64,000 bases of DNA, from contig CANQWR010000002.1 in assembly GCA_947627625.1 (NCBI GenBank), forward strand, positions 222,072 to 286,071. Reading direction: 5' to 3'. This stretch comes from an uncultured Ruminococcus sp. Its GTDB lineage: Bacteria > Bacillota > Clostridia > Oscillospirales > Ruminococcaceae. Below the pieces are notes generated by a model. It had not been told where the DNA came from and searched no databases. It was given only the letters and a program-made list of their open reading frames with translations. Positions 9,466 through 18,800 of the stretch are shown in pieces (the first letter of the stretch is position 1; every line of letters begins with the position of its first letter). The position numbers and the translations under genes are program-made.

Positions 9466-10096
9466 CAAAAAGGGAAAAATTCACCTGTCGGACGGCATTT
9501 TCAGAGATAATACAGTCCTGTCGTCACTGATGGTCATATCGCCCGTGATAGTCTGCGGGGACACTCTTGTGAATGCAACAGCAGTTGTGTGCATATTTTC
9601 ACTGATAACTTTTGTGTCGGTGGTCATAGCCTCGTTCATACCAAAGAGACTGCCGTACTGTTTAAGAGCGATTTTGTGTGCAGTTATTTCGTCACTTGTA
9701 TATGTTCCCGTGAGGATTTCCGCACAGGAGTTTTACCCCGAAATAATACCCCGTCTGGGGATATACTTTCCGCTTCTGGCGTTAAATTCGGTGATAATAT
9801 TGCAGACGGGTGCTAAGTTTTCAAAAATGAAAAAATCGGGAATGCTTGTCTCGCTGTTGTCGTACATAGTCGGCTTTGACCTTGTGATGATCGTGACCGC
9901 CTTTGTGCGTGAACTTCTTGCGTACGGCACTATAGACAGCAGAGTCGTGAATGCAGATTTCCTTGTGTCGGGAATGGGAACGTCTTTCGGAGGATTTATA
10001 TTCCTCGGACTGCTCTGCGGACTGTACAGAAAAATAAGAAAATCCGTAACGCACGGAGAGGATTCGGAGGGTGAAGAGAATGTTTCTTGTGACTGA
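9452..10096 (+). CDS. RnfE/NqrD-like membrane protein lacking the conserved cysteines
   Basis: About 214 residues and six hydrophobic helices. The fold signature is clear: DGIFRDNTVLSSL matches the RnfE N-terminal GLWKxNxxLVQL region, and LGIYFPLLALNSVI matches LGIFIPLIVTNCI. The two Cys residues that help bind the membrane-embedded iron centre in RnfA/RnfE are Ser here: LMVISPVIV replaces LLGLCPLLAV, and NSV replaces NCI. I place the start at TTG 9452, which has GGAAGGGGGAG about 8 nt upstream and overlaps the end of the RnfD-like gene; upstream TTG 9389 lies in low-complexity sequence. Possible scaffold or transporter rather than a redox subunit. Confidence 0.72.
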   Translation: MKESSKKGKIHLSDGIFRDNTVLSSLMVISPVIVCGDTLVNATAVVCIFSLITFVSVVIASFIPKRLPYCLRAILCAVISSLVYVPVRISAQEFYPEIIPRLGIYFPLLALNSVIILQTGAKFSKMKKSGMLVSLLSYIVGFDLVMIVTAFVRELLAYGTIDSRVVNADFLVSGMGTSFGGFIFLGLLCGLYRKIRKSVTHGEDSEGEENVSCD

Positions 10097-10640
10097 ATTT
10101 ATCGCAATTCTGGGAGCAAATCTCGTTTTCACAAAGGCACTCGGAACGAGTACGCTCTTTGCCTCGGCAGACTCATGGAAAAATCTTGTGAGGACTTCTT
10201 TTATAATAACGCTTTTTGCGGTGTGCAGTTCGGCGGGAGCGTATTTTACAGACCTCTATACAGGTGGAAGTCTCGAAAATTTCAGGCTTGTCTTTTACGT
10301 CCTTGAAACGGGGCTTGTGTATATTTTATTTCTCGCTCTCAGCTTTTTTGTGAGCAGGAAAAATTTTGACAGGACAAAAAAATATATTCACCTGTCAGCC
10401 TATAACTGTGCAGTTATGGGAACGGTTCTGACGGTCAGCGGAAGTGTGCCTGAGGGAAGTCTCTGGGGGTATATACTGTCGGGACTTGAAACGGGTGCGG
10501 GATTTATAATTGCATCGCTCACAATGTCGGTCGCCTACAGGAGACTTAATTCCGTTAGAGTACCGCAGTCTTTCAGGGAATTCCCCGCAATGCTTATATA
10601 CATAGGCATAATTTCAATGGCGGTTTATGCAGTGTCTTAA
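10080..10640 (+). CDS. RnfA/NqrE-like membrane protein with one iron-centre Cys lost
   Basis: About 186 residues, six hydrophobic segments, related to RnfA. ANLVFTKALGTSTLF aligns with NNFVLVKFLGLCPFM, so the first conserved Cys-Pro is Ser-Thr. The second conserved Cys is kept in SAYNCAVMG, matching TTNCAVLG. RVPQSFREFPAMLI matches the RnfA C-terminal VPxxFRGxxIALI block. The ATG at 10080 has GGAGGG 8 nt upstream and lies inside the end of the RnfE-like gene, so D, E and A are all coupled. With its partners it seems to form a stripped-down membrane core. Confidence 0.72.
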   Translation: MFLVTEFIAILGANLVFTKALGTSTLFASADSWKNLVRTSFIITLFAVCSSAGAYFTDLYTGGSLENFRLVFYVLETGLVYILFLALSFFVSRKNFDRTKKYIHLSAYNCAVMGTVLTVSGSVPEGSLWGYILSGLETGAGFIIASLTMSVAYRRLNSVRVPQSFREFPAMLIYIGIISMAVYAVS

Positions 10641-10716
10641 AAGAGAGAAAAATTAAAATTAAAATAATTAAAATAAATAAAAATAAAAAAAGAAAATTTT
10701 GTCAGGAGACAGACAA

Positions 10717-11925
10717 ATGAAACAAAGGAACAAGGGAAGGAAAATTTACAAGACAAAGGAGAAAAATTACCACGGAAACAGTTTTGGCGGGAAATTTATG
10801 TCATCGGTGCTGACCGTCCTGCTTGTGGGCGGACTGGGCTTTATAGGCTACAGCACGGTCGGACCGCTGCTTGATTTTGACAGACAAAAGGGTGACAGTG
10901 CTTTTCAGGAGGAAGTGCCTGTATTTGAGAGCAGCGAAATTACACAGCAGGACAGCACGGGTGCAGAGGACAGCGACACGGACGAGGGTGACGGAGTTTT
11001 TCCCGAACCTCTCGGCGGTGAAAAATACAATGCGACAGTCCTGTCGGCTTCTGATCTGGAGAGCTATGACACTCTCAGGGATGCTGTAAAGAGGATTCCC
11101 GAAGAGTGGGAGTCTGATTTTGTGGAAGTGCCTTTGAAGTCAAACGGCGGGTACGTCTACTATTCGACAAACTGTGAAGAGGAGCGTGCGGCTGGGGCGG
11201 TTGTCTGTGAGCTTGACCCTGCAAAAATAGCGGAGATAATCAGAGAGAGCGGTCGACACCCCTCCGCAAAGATAAGTGTTTTCAGGGACACTCTCCTCCC
11301 ACGCACCTACGATTCAAGCGGTTTTATGAACACAAAAACAAATCTCCCGTGGCTTGACAGCAAGAAAAATCCGTGGGTGACACCGTTTGAAGATACGGCT
11401 CTGAGGTGTGCGGAGTTTATGGCGGGGGAACTGTCCAAAGCGGGGTTTGAGAAGATAATCTGCACGGATTTGCGGTTTCCCGAATTTGAGAATACAGATT
11501 TGGCGGTTCTTGACGAGAGACTGAAAGACCCCGAAAAGAGGTCGGAAGTGCTGATATCGGCAGTAAATGCACTGTCGGAGACGGCAGGAAGTCCTGAATC
11601 TGAAGTCATTCCCGAAGTCTCCGCTGTGCAGATACTTGAGGGGAGTGCGGACGTATTCAAGCCCGAAAAACTCTCTCCGAAGTCGGTCATGGTGAATATA
11701 GACATTGACGAGATAGGTGATTCTGTTTCGGACGGCGTTACCGTCTACCAGTTCAGCGGTACTCCCGCAGACAGGACTGCAAAAATTATGAGTCTCATAA
11801 ATTTCAGACTGACGGACAAAAATTTCATATTCAGGATAACGGGGGAAGGTCTCACGGAACAGGAGCTGTCCAAAGCGAGAGATGAGGTCTCCGCATATGG
11901 GTATGAGTCCTTAGCACTCGGCTGA
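10717..11925 (+). CDS. Membrane-anchored protein, weakly like DUF4015/COG1306 glycoside-hydrolase-like proteins
   Basis: 402 residues: a basic cytoplasmic start, one transmembrane helix (about 22-44, with VLTVLLVGGLGFIGYS), an acidic Ser/Asp/Glu-rich linker (about 55-95), then a globular outer domain. The segment NLPWLDSKKNPWVTPF, then an amphipathic stretch, then GFEKIICTDLRFPEFE resembles the DUF4015 pattern in which GFDEIQFDYVRFP follows a PW-xxP segment; here the acidic residues are partly changed, so catalysis is uncertain. The ATG at 10717 has CAGGAG upstream. It follows the Rnf-like genes after a 76-nt AT-rich gap and may share their transcript. Confidence 0.5.
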   Translation: MKQRNKGRKIYKTKEKNYHGNSFGGKFMSSVLTVLLVGGLGFIGYSTVGPLLDFDRQKGDSAFQEEVPVFESSEITQQDSTGAEDSDTDEGDGVFPEPLGGEKYNATVLSASDLESYDTLRDAVKRIPEEWESDFVEVPLKSNGGYVYYSTNCEEERAAGAVVCELDPAKIAEIIRESGRHPSAKISVFRDTLLPRTYDSSGFMNTKTNLPWLDSKKNPWVTPFEDTALRCAEFMAGELSKAGFEKIICTDLRFPEFENTDLAVLDERLKDPEKRSEVLISAVNALSETAGSPESEVIPEVSAVQILEGSADVFKPEKLSPKSVMVNIDIDEIGDSVSDGVTVYQFSGTPADRTAKIMSLINFRLTDKNFIFRITGEGLTEQELSKARDEVSAYGYESLALG

Positions 11926-12025
11926 AACACGGGTGACGGGAGACAATAAATAATAAATAAATAAAATTAAATTAAATAAAACAAAACAAAAAACCGGTCT
12001 GTTTTGCCGGAGAACGGAGAAAAAA

Positions 12026-12985
12026 ATGGCTGAGAGCTTTAAGGTTTCACTTAAAAAAATAATAGACGAGTTCAAGCTGGAGATAATATATATCCACAGA
12101 GACGCTGAGACGATAATGATAGACGAGAACGATGTGAACCGCCCGGGATTGCAGCTTATGGGCTTTTATGAGTACTTCAATCCCGAAAGAATACAGATAA
12201 TAGGCAAGATGGAGTTTGCGTACCTCTCCACCATTGATGAAAAGACAAGGCGTGAGAGACTGCAAATGCTCTTTGCACAGAGGCTCCCCGCACTCATAAT
12301 CGCAAGGGAACTGCCCTATTTTGCGGAAATGCTGGAGCTTGCAAAGGAGTATGAAGTACCGCTTCTGAGGAGCAAGGAGAGTACATCAAATTTCATGTCG
12401 GGGCTGATAGAGTTTCTGAACATGAATCTTGCACCGAGAGTTACAAGGCACGGCGTTCTGATAGAGATATACGGCGAGGGTGTTTTTATAACGGGGGAGA
12501 GCGGTGTCGGAAAGAGCGAGACGGCTATAGAGCTTGTAAAGCGTGGACACAGGCTTGTTGCGGACGATGCTGTTGAGATAAGGAAAGTCTCAAACACAAG
12601 TCTTGTGGGAAGTTCCCCCGACAATATAAGGCATTTTCTGGAGCTGAGGGGCATAGGTATCATAAACGCAAGGAGACTTTTCGGTATAGGAGCTGTCAAA
12701 ATGACAGAAACGCTTGATCTGGTCGTTGAGCTTGAACAGTGGAACTCCGAAAAGGTCTATGACAGAATGGGTGTCGACACGGAATATGTGACGCTTCTGG
12801 GAGTAAAAGTCCCCGCTCTGACAATTCCTGTAAAGCCCGGAAGAAATCTTGCTGTCATACTCGAAGTGGCTGCTATGAACAACAGGCAGAAGAAGATGGG
12901 TTACAATGCCGCTGCGGAACTTCTGAACAGGCTCGGAATGGACTCTGATCCGAAAGAGACTGTCAGAAATTACGAGGCGTTCTGA
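12026..12985 (+). CDS. hprK: HPr kinase/phosphorylase
   Basis: Phosphorylates and dephosphorylates HPr on Ser46, linking the glycolytic state to carbon catabolite control in Firmicutes. The 319 residues show the P-loop GESGVGKSETA (about 153), the acidic ADDAVEIR strand, the family signature ELRGIGIINARRLFG, and the C-terminal VKPGRNLAVILEVAAMN loop. Length is normal. It heads the conserved cluster hprK-murB-rapZ-whiA. ATG 12026 is preceded by GGAGAA. Upstream lies an AT-rich tract (11947-11990) and a CCGG hairpin near the RBS. Confidence 0.96.
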   Translation: MAESFKVSLKKIIDEFKLEIIYIHRDAETIMIDENDVNRPGLQLMGFYEYFNPERIQIIGKMEFAYLSTIDEKTRRERLQMLFAQRLPALIIARELPYFAEMLELAKEYEVPLLRSKESTSNFMSGLIEFLNMNLAPRVTRHGVLIEIYGEGVFITGESGVGKSETAIELVKRGHRLVADDAVEIRKVSNTSLVGSSPDNIRHFLELRGIGIINARRLFGIGAVKMTETLDLVVELEQWNSEKVYDRMGVDTEYVTLLGVKVPALTIPVKPGRNLAVILEVAAMNNRQKKMGYNAAAELLNRLGMDSDPKETVRNYEAF

Positions 12986-13060
12986 CAACAGTTTCACGAA
13001 TTATTAAATTAAATTATTAAATATTTTTTATTATAACAAGAGATCGGGAGAGTGACAGTG

Positions 13061-13969
13061 ATGGATATAGGCGAGATTTCAAAGCTTTGTCTCAGACTGG
13101 GGTGCAGGCTTCTGACGGACTGCCCTTTGAGTGAGTACACCACTTTCAGGCTCGGCGGTATTTGCAGGGCAATGATAAGTATAAATTCTGCAAAGTCGGC
13201 TGTGGAAGTTCTGAGATATGTGAGGGAGAAGTCTCTGAAATACGGTGTTATCGGCAGGGGGAGCAATATAATCGCATCAGACAGCGGTTTTGACGGGGTC
13301 ATACTCCTTTTCGGGGCTGATTTTGCCGAAGTTTTGGTCTGTAAAGATGACAATGAAATAAAATGCAGTTCGGGAGCATTGCTGTCATCGGTTTGTGCAC
13401 AGGCACAGCACGAGGGGCTTTCAGGTATGGAAAACCTCTACGGTATACCCGGAACAGTCGGGGGTGCGTTGTACATGAATGCGGGGGCTTACGGGAGCGA
13501 GATTAGAGACATAGTTGTCTGTGCGGAGTACATAGACGAGAGCAACACTCTGAGGACTGTCTCCGCCGAAGATATGGATTTGTCCTACAGACACAGTATT
13601 TTTGCCGACAGGGGCTATATAATAACGTCTGTCACTTTGAGACTGAAAAAGGGAGACCCCGAAGATATAAAGATTGCTATGGACGAGTGCATGAAAAAGA
13701 GGAAACTGAAACAGCCGCTTAATTACCCGAGTGCGGGGAGTACGTTCAAAAGACCCGAGGGGAGTTATGCGTCACTTCTGATAGAACAGTGCGGACTGAA
13801 AGGAATGACTTGCGGAGGAGCTATGGTCAGTGAAAAGCACAGCGGTTTTATAGTCAACAAGGGAGGAGCTACCTGTGAGGACGTTCTAACGCTGTGCAGG
13901 AGAGTTCAGGAGATAGTCAGGGAAAAGACGGGTTTTCGGCTTGAACTTGAACCTGTCATATTGAGCTGA
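13061..13969 (+). CDS. murB: UDP-N-acetylenolpyruvoylglucosamine reductase
   Basis: NADPH- and FAD-dependent reduction of enolpyruvyl-UDP-GlcNAc to UDP-MurNAc in peptidoglycan synthesis. The roughly 302 residues carry the FAD-binding TTFRLGG and VIGRGSNIIASD motifs, GIPGTVGGALYMNAGAYG, the SYRHSIF strand, the catalytic serine region PSAGSTFKRPEG and HSGFIVN near the end, as in type II MurB. ATG 13061 or GTG 13058 fits the GGGAG RBS at 13046. Its place between hprK and rapZ is common in Clostridia. Confidence 0.95.
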   Translation: MDIGEISKLCLRLGCRLLTDCPLSEYTTFRLGGICRAMISINSAKSAVEVLRYVREKSLKYGVIGRGSNIIASDSGFDGVILLFGADFAEVLVCKDDNEIKCSSGALLSSVCAQAQHEGLSGMENLYGIPGTVGGALYMNAGAYGSEIRDIVVCAEYIDESNTLRTVSAEDMDLSYRHSIFADRGYIITSVTLRLKKGDPEDIKIAMDECMKKRKLKQPLNYPSAGSTFKRPEGSYASLLIEQCGLKGMTCGGAMVSEKHSGFIVNKGGATCEDVLTLCRRVQEIVREKTGFRLELEPVILS

Positions 13970-14040
13970 TTTTAGTGTCCTCTTGACGGTTGACGGCTGG
14001 AAGATGGAGTAAAGAGCCAATAAGGGAGGTAAAGAGAAAG

Positions 14041-14919
14041 ATGGAACTGCTTATAGTTACGGGAATGTCGGGTTCGGGAAAATCGAGTGTCATGGAAGTT
14101 ATGGAGGATATAGGATATTACTGTGTTGACAATATCCCGCCTGTCCTCATCGGGAAATTTGTCGACCTTTGCAGGAAGTCGGGAACCGATATAAAGAAAG
14201 TCGCACTTGCCGTGGACATAAGGTCGGGGGAGATGTTTGCCGAAATTTTCAGCTCTCTATCCGAACTAAAAAGGCAGACGGACGTGAGGGTCAAAATACT
14301 CTTTACGGAGGCAGAAGACGAAGTTCTGATAAAGCGTTACAAGGAGACAAGACGCAGACACCCCCTTGACGAAAAGACAGGCGGAAATCTCCACGAGGCT
14401 ATAGCCTGTGAGAGGGAGAGACTTTCGCAGTTACGAGAGATAGCCGACTACTACATAGATACTACAAGTCTGTCCGCATCTCAGCTTAAGGAGCAGGTGA
14501 GGAACACTTTTCTCGGCAAAAATTCCGACAGTCTGACCGTAAAAGTTATATCTTTCGGGTTCAAGTACGGAGTTTCAACGGAGTCTGACCTTGTATTTGA
14601 CGTAAGATGTCTGCCTAATCCGTTTTACATTACCGAACTTAAAGGACACACGGGTTGTGACGAGTGTGTCAGGGATTACGTAATGAGTTTTGAGCAGTCC
14701 AGAGAGCTTTTCAGGAGACTTGCGGACCTTATTGACTATCTGCTCCCGCTTTACGTCAAAGAGGGCAAGAGCCAGCTTGTCATAGCTTTCGGCTGTACGG
14801 GCGGCAGACACCGTTCCGTGACGTTTGCCGAACTTATGGCGGAATATCTTGTCAAAGAGGGCTATATAGTCCAGAAGTACCACAGAGACAGGCTGAGGAA
14901 TCAGGGCAGACAGGGTTGA
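14041..14919 (+). CDS. rapZ: RapZ/YvcJ family nucleotide-binding protein
   Basis: 292 residues with the N-terminal P-loop GMSGSGKSS, DNIPPVLI, the EDEVLIKRYKETRRRHPL block and the C-terminal GCTGGRHRSV signature of the family. In E. coli RapZ controls GlcN6P synthase through small RNAs; the Firmicute homologue YvcJ binds nucleotides and its role is less defined. Start chosen at ATG 14041 because AAGGGAGGT at 14022-14030 is ideally placed; upstream in-frame TTG 13990 adds atypical residues. The usual next gene yvcK (mgfK) is missing here and whiA follows directly. Confidence 0.92.
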   Translation: MELLIVTGMSGSGKSSVMEVMEDIGYYCVDNIPPVLIGKFVDLCRKSGTDIKKVALAVDIRSGEMFAEIFSSLSELKRQTDVRVKILFTEAEDEVLIKRYKETRRRHPLDEKTGGNLHEAIACERERLSQLREIADYYIDTTSLSASQLKEQVRNTFLGKNSDSLTVKVISFGFKYGVSTESDLVFDVRCLPNPFYITELKGHTGCDECVRDYVMSFEQSRELFRRLADLIDYLLPLYVKEGKSQLVIAFGCTGGRHRSVTFAELMAEYLVKEGYIVQKYHRDRLRNQGRQG

Positions 14920-14967
14920 TATAACGATTTTAGTGGAACGTTCAAAAGAGAGGGGAGTGTATAACAG

Positions 14968-15867
14968 ATGTCTTTCACGGGGAGAGTTAAAACAGAACTT
15001 GTGAAATGTCTGTCGGACAGGGACAGAGAATTTGCCTGTCTCTGTGGAATGCTCCTGTTCTCTCAGACTCTCACCGACGGGAAAATAGTTTTCAGGACGC
15101 ACAGCAGGACTTCAGCGGGAGTTTTCCCCGAACTTTTCGGAAAAATTTTCGGCTGTGAACCGCTGCGGAGACAGTCCGACGGGGAAAATTCCTCGGTATA
15201 CTCCTTTGAGATATGCGACACGGAACTTGTCGGGAGAGTTTTCCGCACATACGGCTTTTACGATTTCAGTCCCGATATGTTTTCAACGGGAAGTCTCGGG
15301 GCGTTTCTGGGTGGGATATTTCTCGCCTGTGGGAGCGTCAGCGATCCCGAAAAGGAGTACCACCTTGAATACTGCTGTGTTAGAGAGAGCCTTTGCAGTC
15401 TGCTTATCGGACTTCTTAAGAGTATAGGAGTCTCCGCAGGGGAGGCAGTCCGCAGAGGACAGCATATAGTCTATATAAAGGGCAGCACGGGCATAGAGGA
15501 CAATCTCACTTTTATGGGGGCTACACAGTGTACTCTTGAGATAATGAATATCAAGATATACAAGGATGTCCGCAACAAGGTGAACAGAATTGCCAATTGC
15601 GACAGTGCGAACATAGACAAGGCGATAAGTGCGTCTGCCAGACAGACCGAAGATATACGGCTTATAGAGGAGACAAAGGGTCTTGACACCCTCCCCCCAC
15701 AGCTAAGGGAAGTCGCAAATTTACGGCTTGAAAATCCGTTTGTCAGTCTCAGGGAGATAGGACAGAGACTGCCTGAACCGATAGGGCGTTGCGGAGTTAG
15801 CAGGCGTTTCGGGAAGATTGCCGACATAGCCTGTCGGATAAGAGAGGAGATGAAGAGAAAAAGTTGA
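14968..15867 (+). CDS. whiA: WhiA DNA-binding protein
   Basis: 299 residues with an N-terminal LAGLIDADG-like homing endonuclease fold (FTGRVKTELVKC start, LGAFLGGIFLACGSVSDP) and a C-terminal helix-turn-helix region (LREVANLRLENPFVSLREIG). WhiA is a sporulation regulator in actinobacteria and affects cell division and chromosome segregation in Bacillus. Its stop overlaps the dnaE start, so WhiA and DnaE are probably translationally linked. Confidence 0.94.
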   Translation: MSFTGRVKTELVKCLSDRDREFACLCGMLLFSQTLTDGKIVFRTHSRTSAGVFPELFGKIFGCEPLRRQSDGENSSVYSFEICDTELVGRVFRTYGFYDFSPDMFSTGSLGAFLGGIFLACGSVSDPEKEYHLEYCCVRESLCSLLIGLLKSIGVSAGEAVRRGQHIVYIKGSTGIEDNLTFMGATQCTLEIMNIKIYKDVRNKVNRIANCDSANIDKAISASARQTEDIRLIEETKGLDTLPPQLREVANLRLENPFVSLREIGQRLPEPIGRCGVSRRFGKIADIACRIREEMKRKS

Positions 15868-18800
15868 GTGATTTTGATAACAAATTCGTACACCTGAACG
15901 TCCGCACAGAGTACAGTCTTCTTGAATCATCGTGCAGAATAAAACAGCTTGTCACGAGAATAAAACAGCTTGGACAGACTGCCGTTGCAATTACAGACCT
16001 CGGAAACCTGTACGGTGCGGTGCGGTTCTGGGAGGAGTGCAAAAAGCAGGGTATAAAGCCGATAATAGGGTGTAAAGTCAAAGTCTCACGGCAGTACAGC
16101 CTGATACTTCTGTGCAGAAATCAGGAGGGCTATGGGAATCTTATAAAGCTTGTTTCGGAGAGTTCCGCTGACAGCAGAAATTTTGACAAAAATTTTCTCC
16201 GACACCACAGCGGTGGTTTAATATGCCTTTCGGACTTCTCGGACGGTGAAATTTCCTCACTCCTCCTGTCGGACAGGGAGGACTTTGCATATAAACTCGC
16301 TATCGAATATTCGGAAATATTCGGCAGTGAGAACTTTTTTTTGGAAATCCAAAATCACGGCTCTGCGGAGGAAAACGAACTTCTGAAACGTCTTTACAGG
16401 CTATCGGAGAACACAAATATACCGCTTGTTGCGACAAACGACTGTCGCTATATATACCGTCGGGACAGCGAGGCTTACAGGGTTTTAAGGTGCATAAAGG
16501 ACGGCAGAAAACTGCTTGAACACAGTCGGGACGGCTTTGGTTGCGAGGGAGACGAGTATTATATCAAGTCATATGAGGAGATGAAAACTCTTTTCCACGG
16601 TCACGACAATGCACTTGAAAATACTTTCAAAATAGCGGAAATGTGCAATTTTGATTTTACTTTCGGGAAGATGATGCTCCCGAAGTACAAAGTGGAGGAA
16701 ATTTCGGAGAGTGCAGACAACAGGGAGTATTTCGGAAAACTATGCTATGAGGGAGCAAAAAGGCGTTATGGAGACAGTCCGAACAGTGAAGTAATCGGGA
16801 GACTTGAGCATGAAATTTCGGTAATAATCTCAATGGGCTTTACGGACTATTTCCTGATAGTTCGGGATTTTGTCGGTTATGCAAAGAAAAACGGTATACC
16901 TGTGGGTGCGGGGAGAGGTTCGGGAGCGGGAAGTCTCTGTGCCTACTGTCTGGGTATAACCGAGATAGACCCGATTAAATATAATCTTCTGTTTGAGAGG
17001 TTTTTGAACCCCGAGAGAGTTAGTATGCCCGATTTTGATATAGATTTCTGCATAAGGGGTCGGCAGAGGGTAAAGGACTATGTCACCGAAAAGTACGGCA
17101 GAGACAGAGTTTGTGAGATAATAGCTTTTGACACCATGAAAGCAAGGGCTTCTGTCCGTGATGTCGGGAGAGTTATGGACATTCCGTATGTTATATGTGA
17201 CAGAGTTGCGAAACTGATTGACAGGTCTGACAGTTTAAGTGAGTCTCTTGAAAATTCTCCCGAACTTGCAAATATGTACAAATCGGACGTGACAGTCAGA
17301 AAGCTGATAGATACTGCCATTATGATAGAGGGAATGCCGCATCACACGACAGTCCACCCGGCAGGACTTGTCATATCGCCGATTCCCCTTGAAAGTGTCA
17401 TACCGATACAGAAGACGGACGGCACGGTCGTGACACATTACACAGCGGAGTATCTTGAAAGGCTTGGACTTCTCAAAATAGATTTTTTGGGACTGCGAAA
17501 TCTGACCATAATAGACGATGCTGTAAAGGAGATAAGAAAAATTCAGCCCGATTTTGATATATGCAAAATTCCCCTGTCCGACAGAGGAGTATACAAAATG
17601 CTGTCCGATGGGAGGACTGCGGGAGTATTTCAGTTTGAGAGTGCAGGCATTACGCAGAAACTGCGTGAGATAAGACCTGAAAACCTGAACGACCTCTTTG
17701 TGACACTCTCCCTGTACAGACCGGGACCAATGAAGTCGATACCCGTCTACATAAGGAACAGGAGAAACCCCGAAAAAATAGAGTATCTCCACCCTATGTT
17801 AAAAGATATTCTCTCCGAGACATACGGCGTAATGGTCTATCAGGAGCAGGTCATGGAAATTTGCAGAAAGGTTGCGGGTTACACATACGGACACGCCGAC
17901 AAAGTGAGAAAGGCTATGTCCAAAAAGAAACAGGACGAACTTCTCAAAGAGAGGGAGAGTTTTATCGGGGGGGCAGTCTCAAACGGCATGGACAGGGGGA
18001 CTGCCGAAAAACTGTTCTCTCAGATGGAGAGTTTCGGCTTGTACGCCTTTAACAAGTCCCACGCCGTTGCGTATTCCCACATAGCGTATCAGACGGCTTA
18101 TCTGAAATATCACTACAGGGGAATATATATGTCGGCAGTTATGTCGAGTGTCATTCAGTTCACGGACAAGCTTGCGGAGTACATAAATATCTGCCGTGAG
18201 GAGGGTTTGGAGATAGTCAGACCTGATATAAACATAAGTGAGAGGGAATTTGTCTTCAGGAACGGAAAAATATATTTCGGTCTGCTCGCCGTAAAGAACA
18301 CGGGAGACACCTTTGACAGAAAGATAATATCGGAGCGTGAGCGGAACGGCGTTTTCAGAAATTTGCAGGACTTCTGCAAGAGAATGTGCACGGGTGAGCT
18401 GAACAGGAGGGCGGTTGAGAGCCTTATAAAAGCAGGGGCTTTTGACGGTCTCGGACTGAACAGGAGACAGATGCTTGAGAGCTGTGAGAGTATAATAAAG
18501 TCTGCTTGTGCGGACGGACGGAACTTTATAGAGGGGCAGATGAACTTCTTTGACGTTTCGGGTATGGACGGGGAGAGCGATATAAAAATACCCCCTCTGC
18601 CCGAGTACGACATAAAAAAACTTCTCTCAATGCAGACGGAAGCCACGGGAGTTTATTTCGGTAATAATATTAACAGTAGTAACAGCAGTGATAATAAATA
18701 TCTGTACAGAATTATAAAGACCGACAATGCAGAAAAATTTGTCCGAAACCCCGAAAGTATTGGAGATAATTTGACTCTTTGCCTGAAAACAGCCTCCTGT

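Noticed and set aside
15864..16700. Loss of PHP metal ligands in DnaE as a novelty
   Set aside because: Degenerate PHP domains are common in DnaE proteins such as those of E. coli and Bacillus; noted in the feature only.
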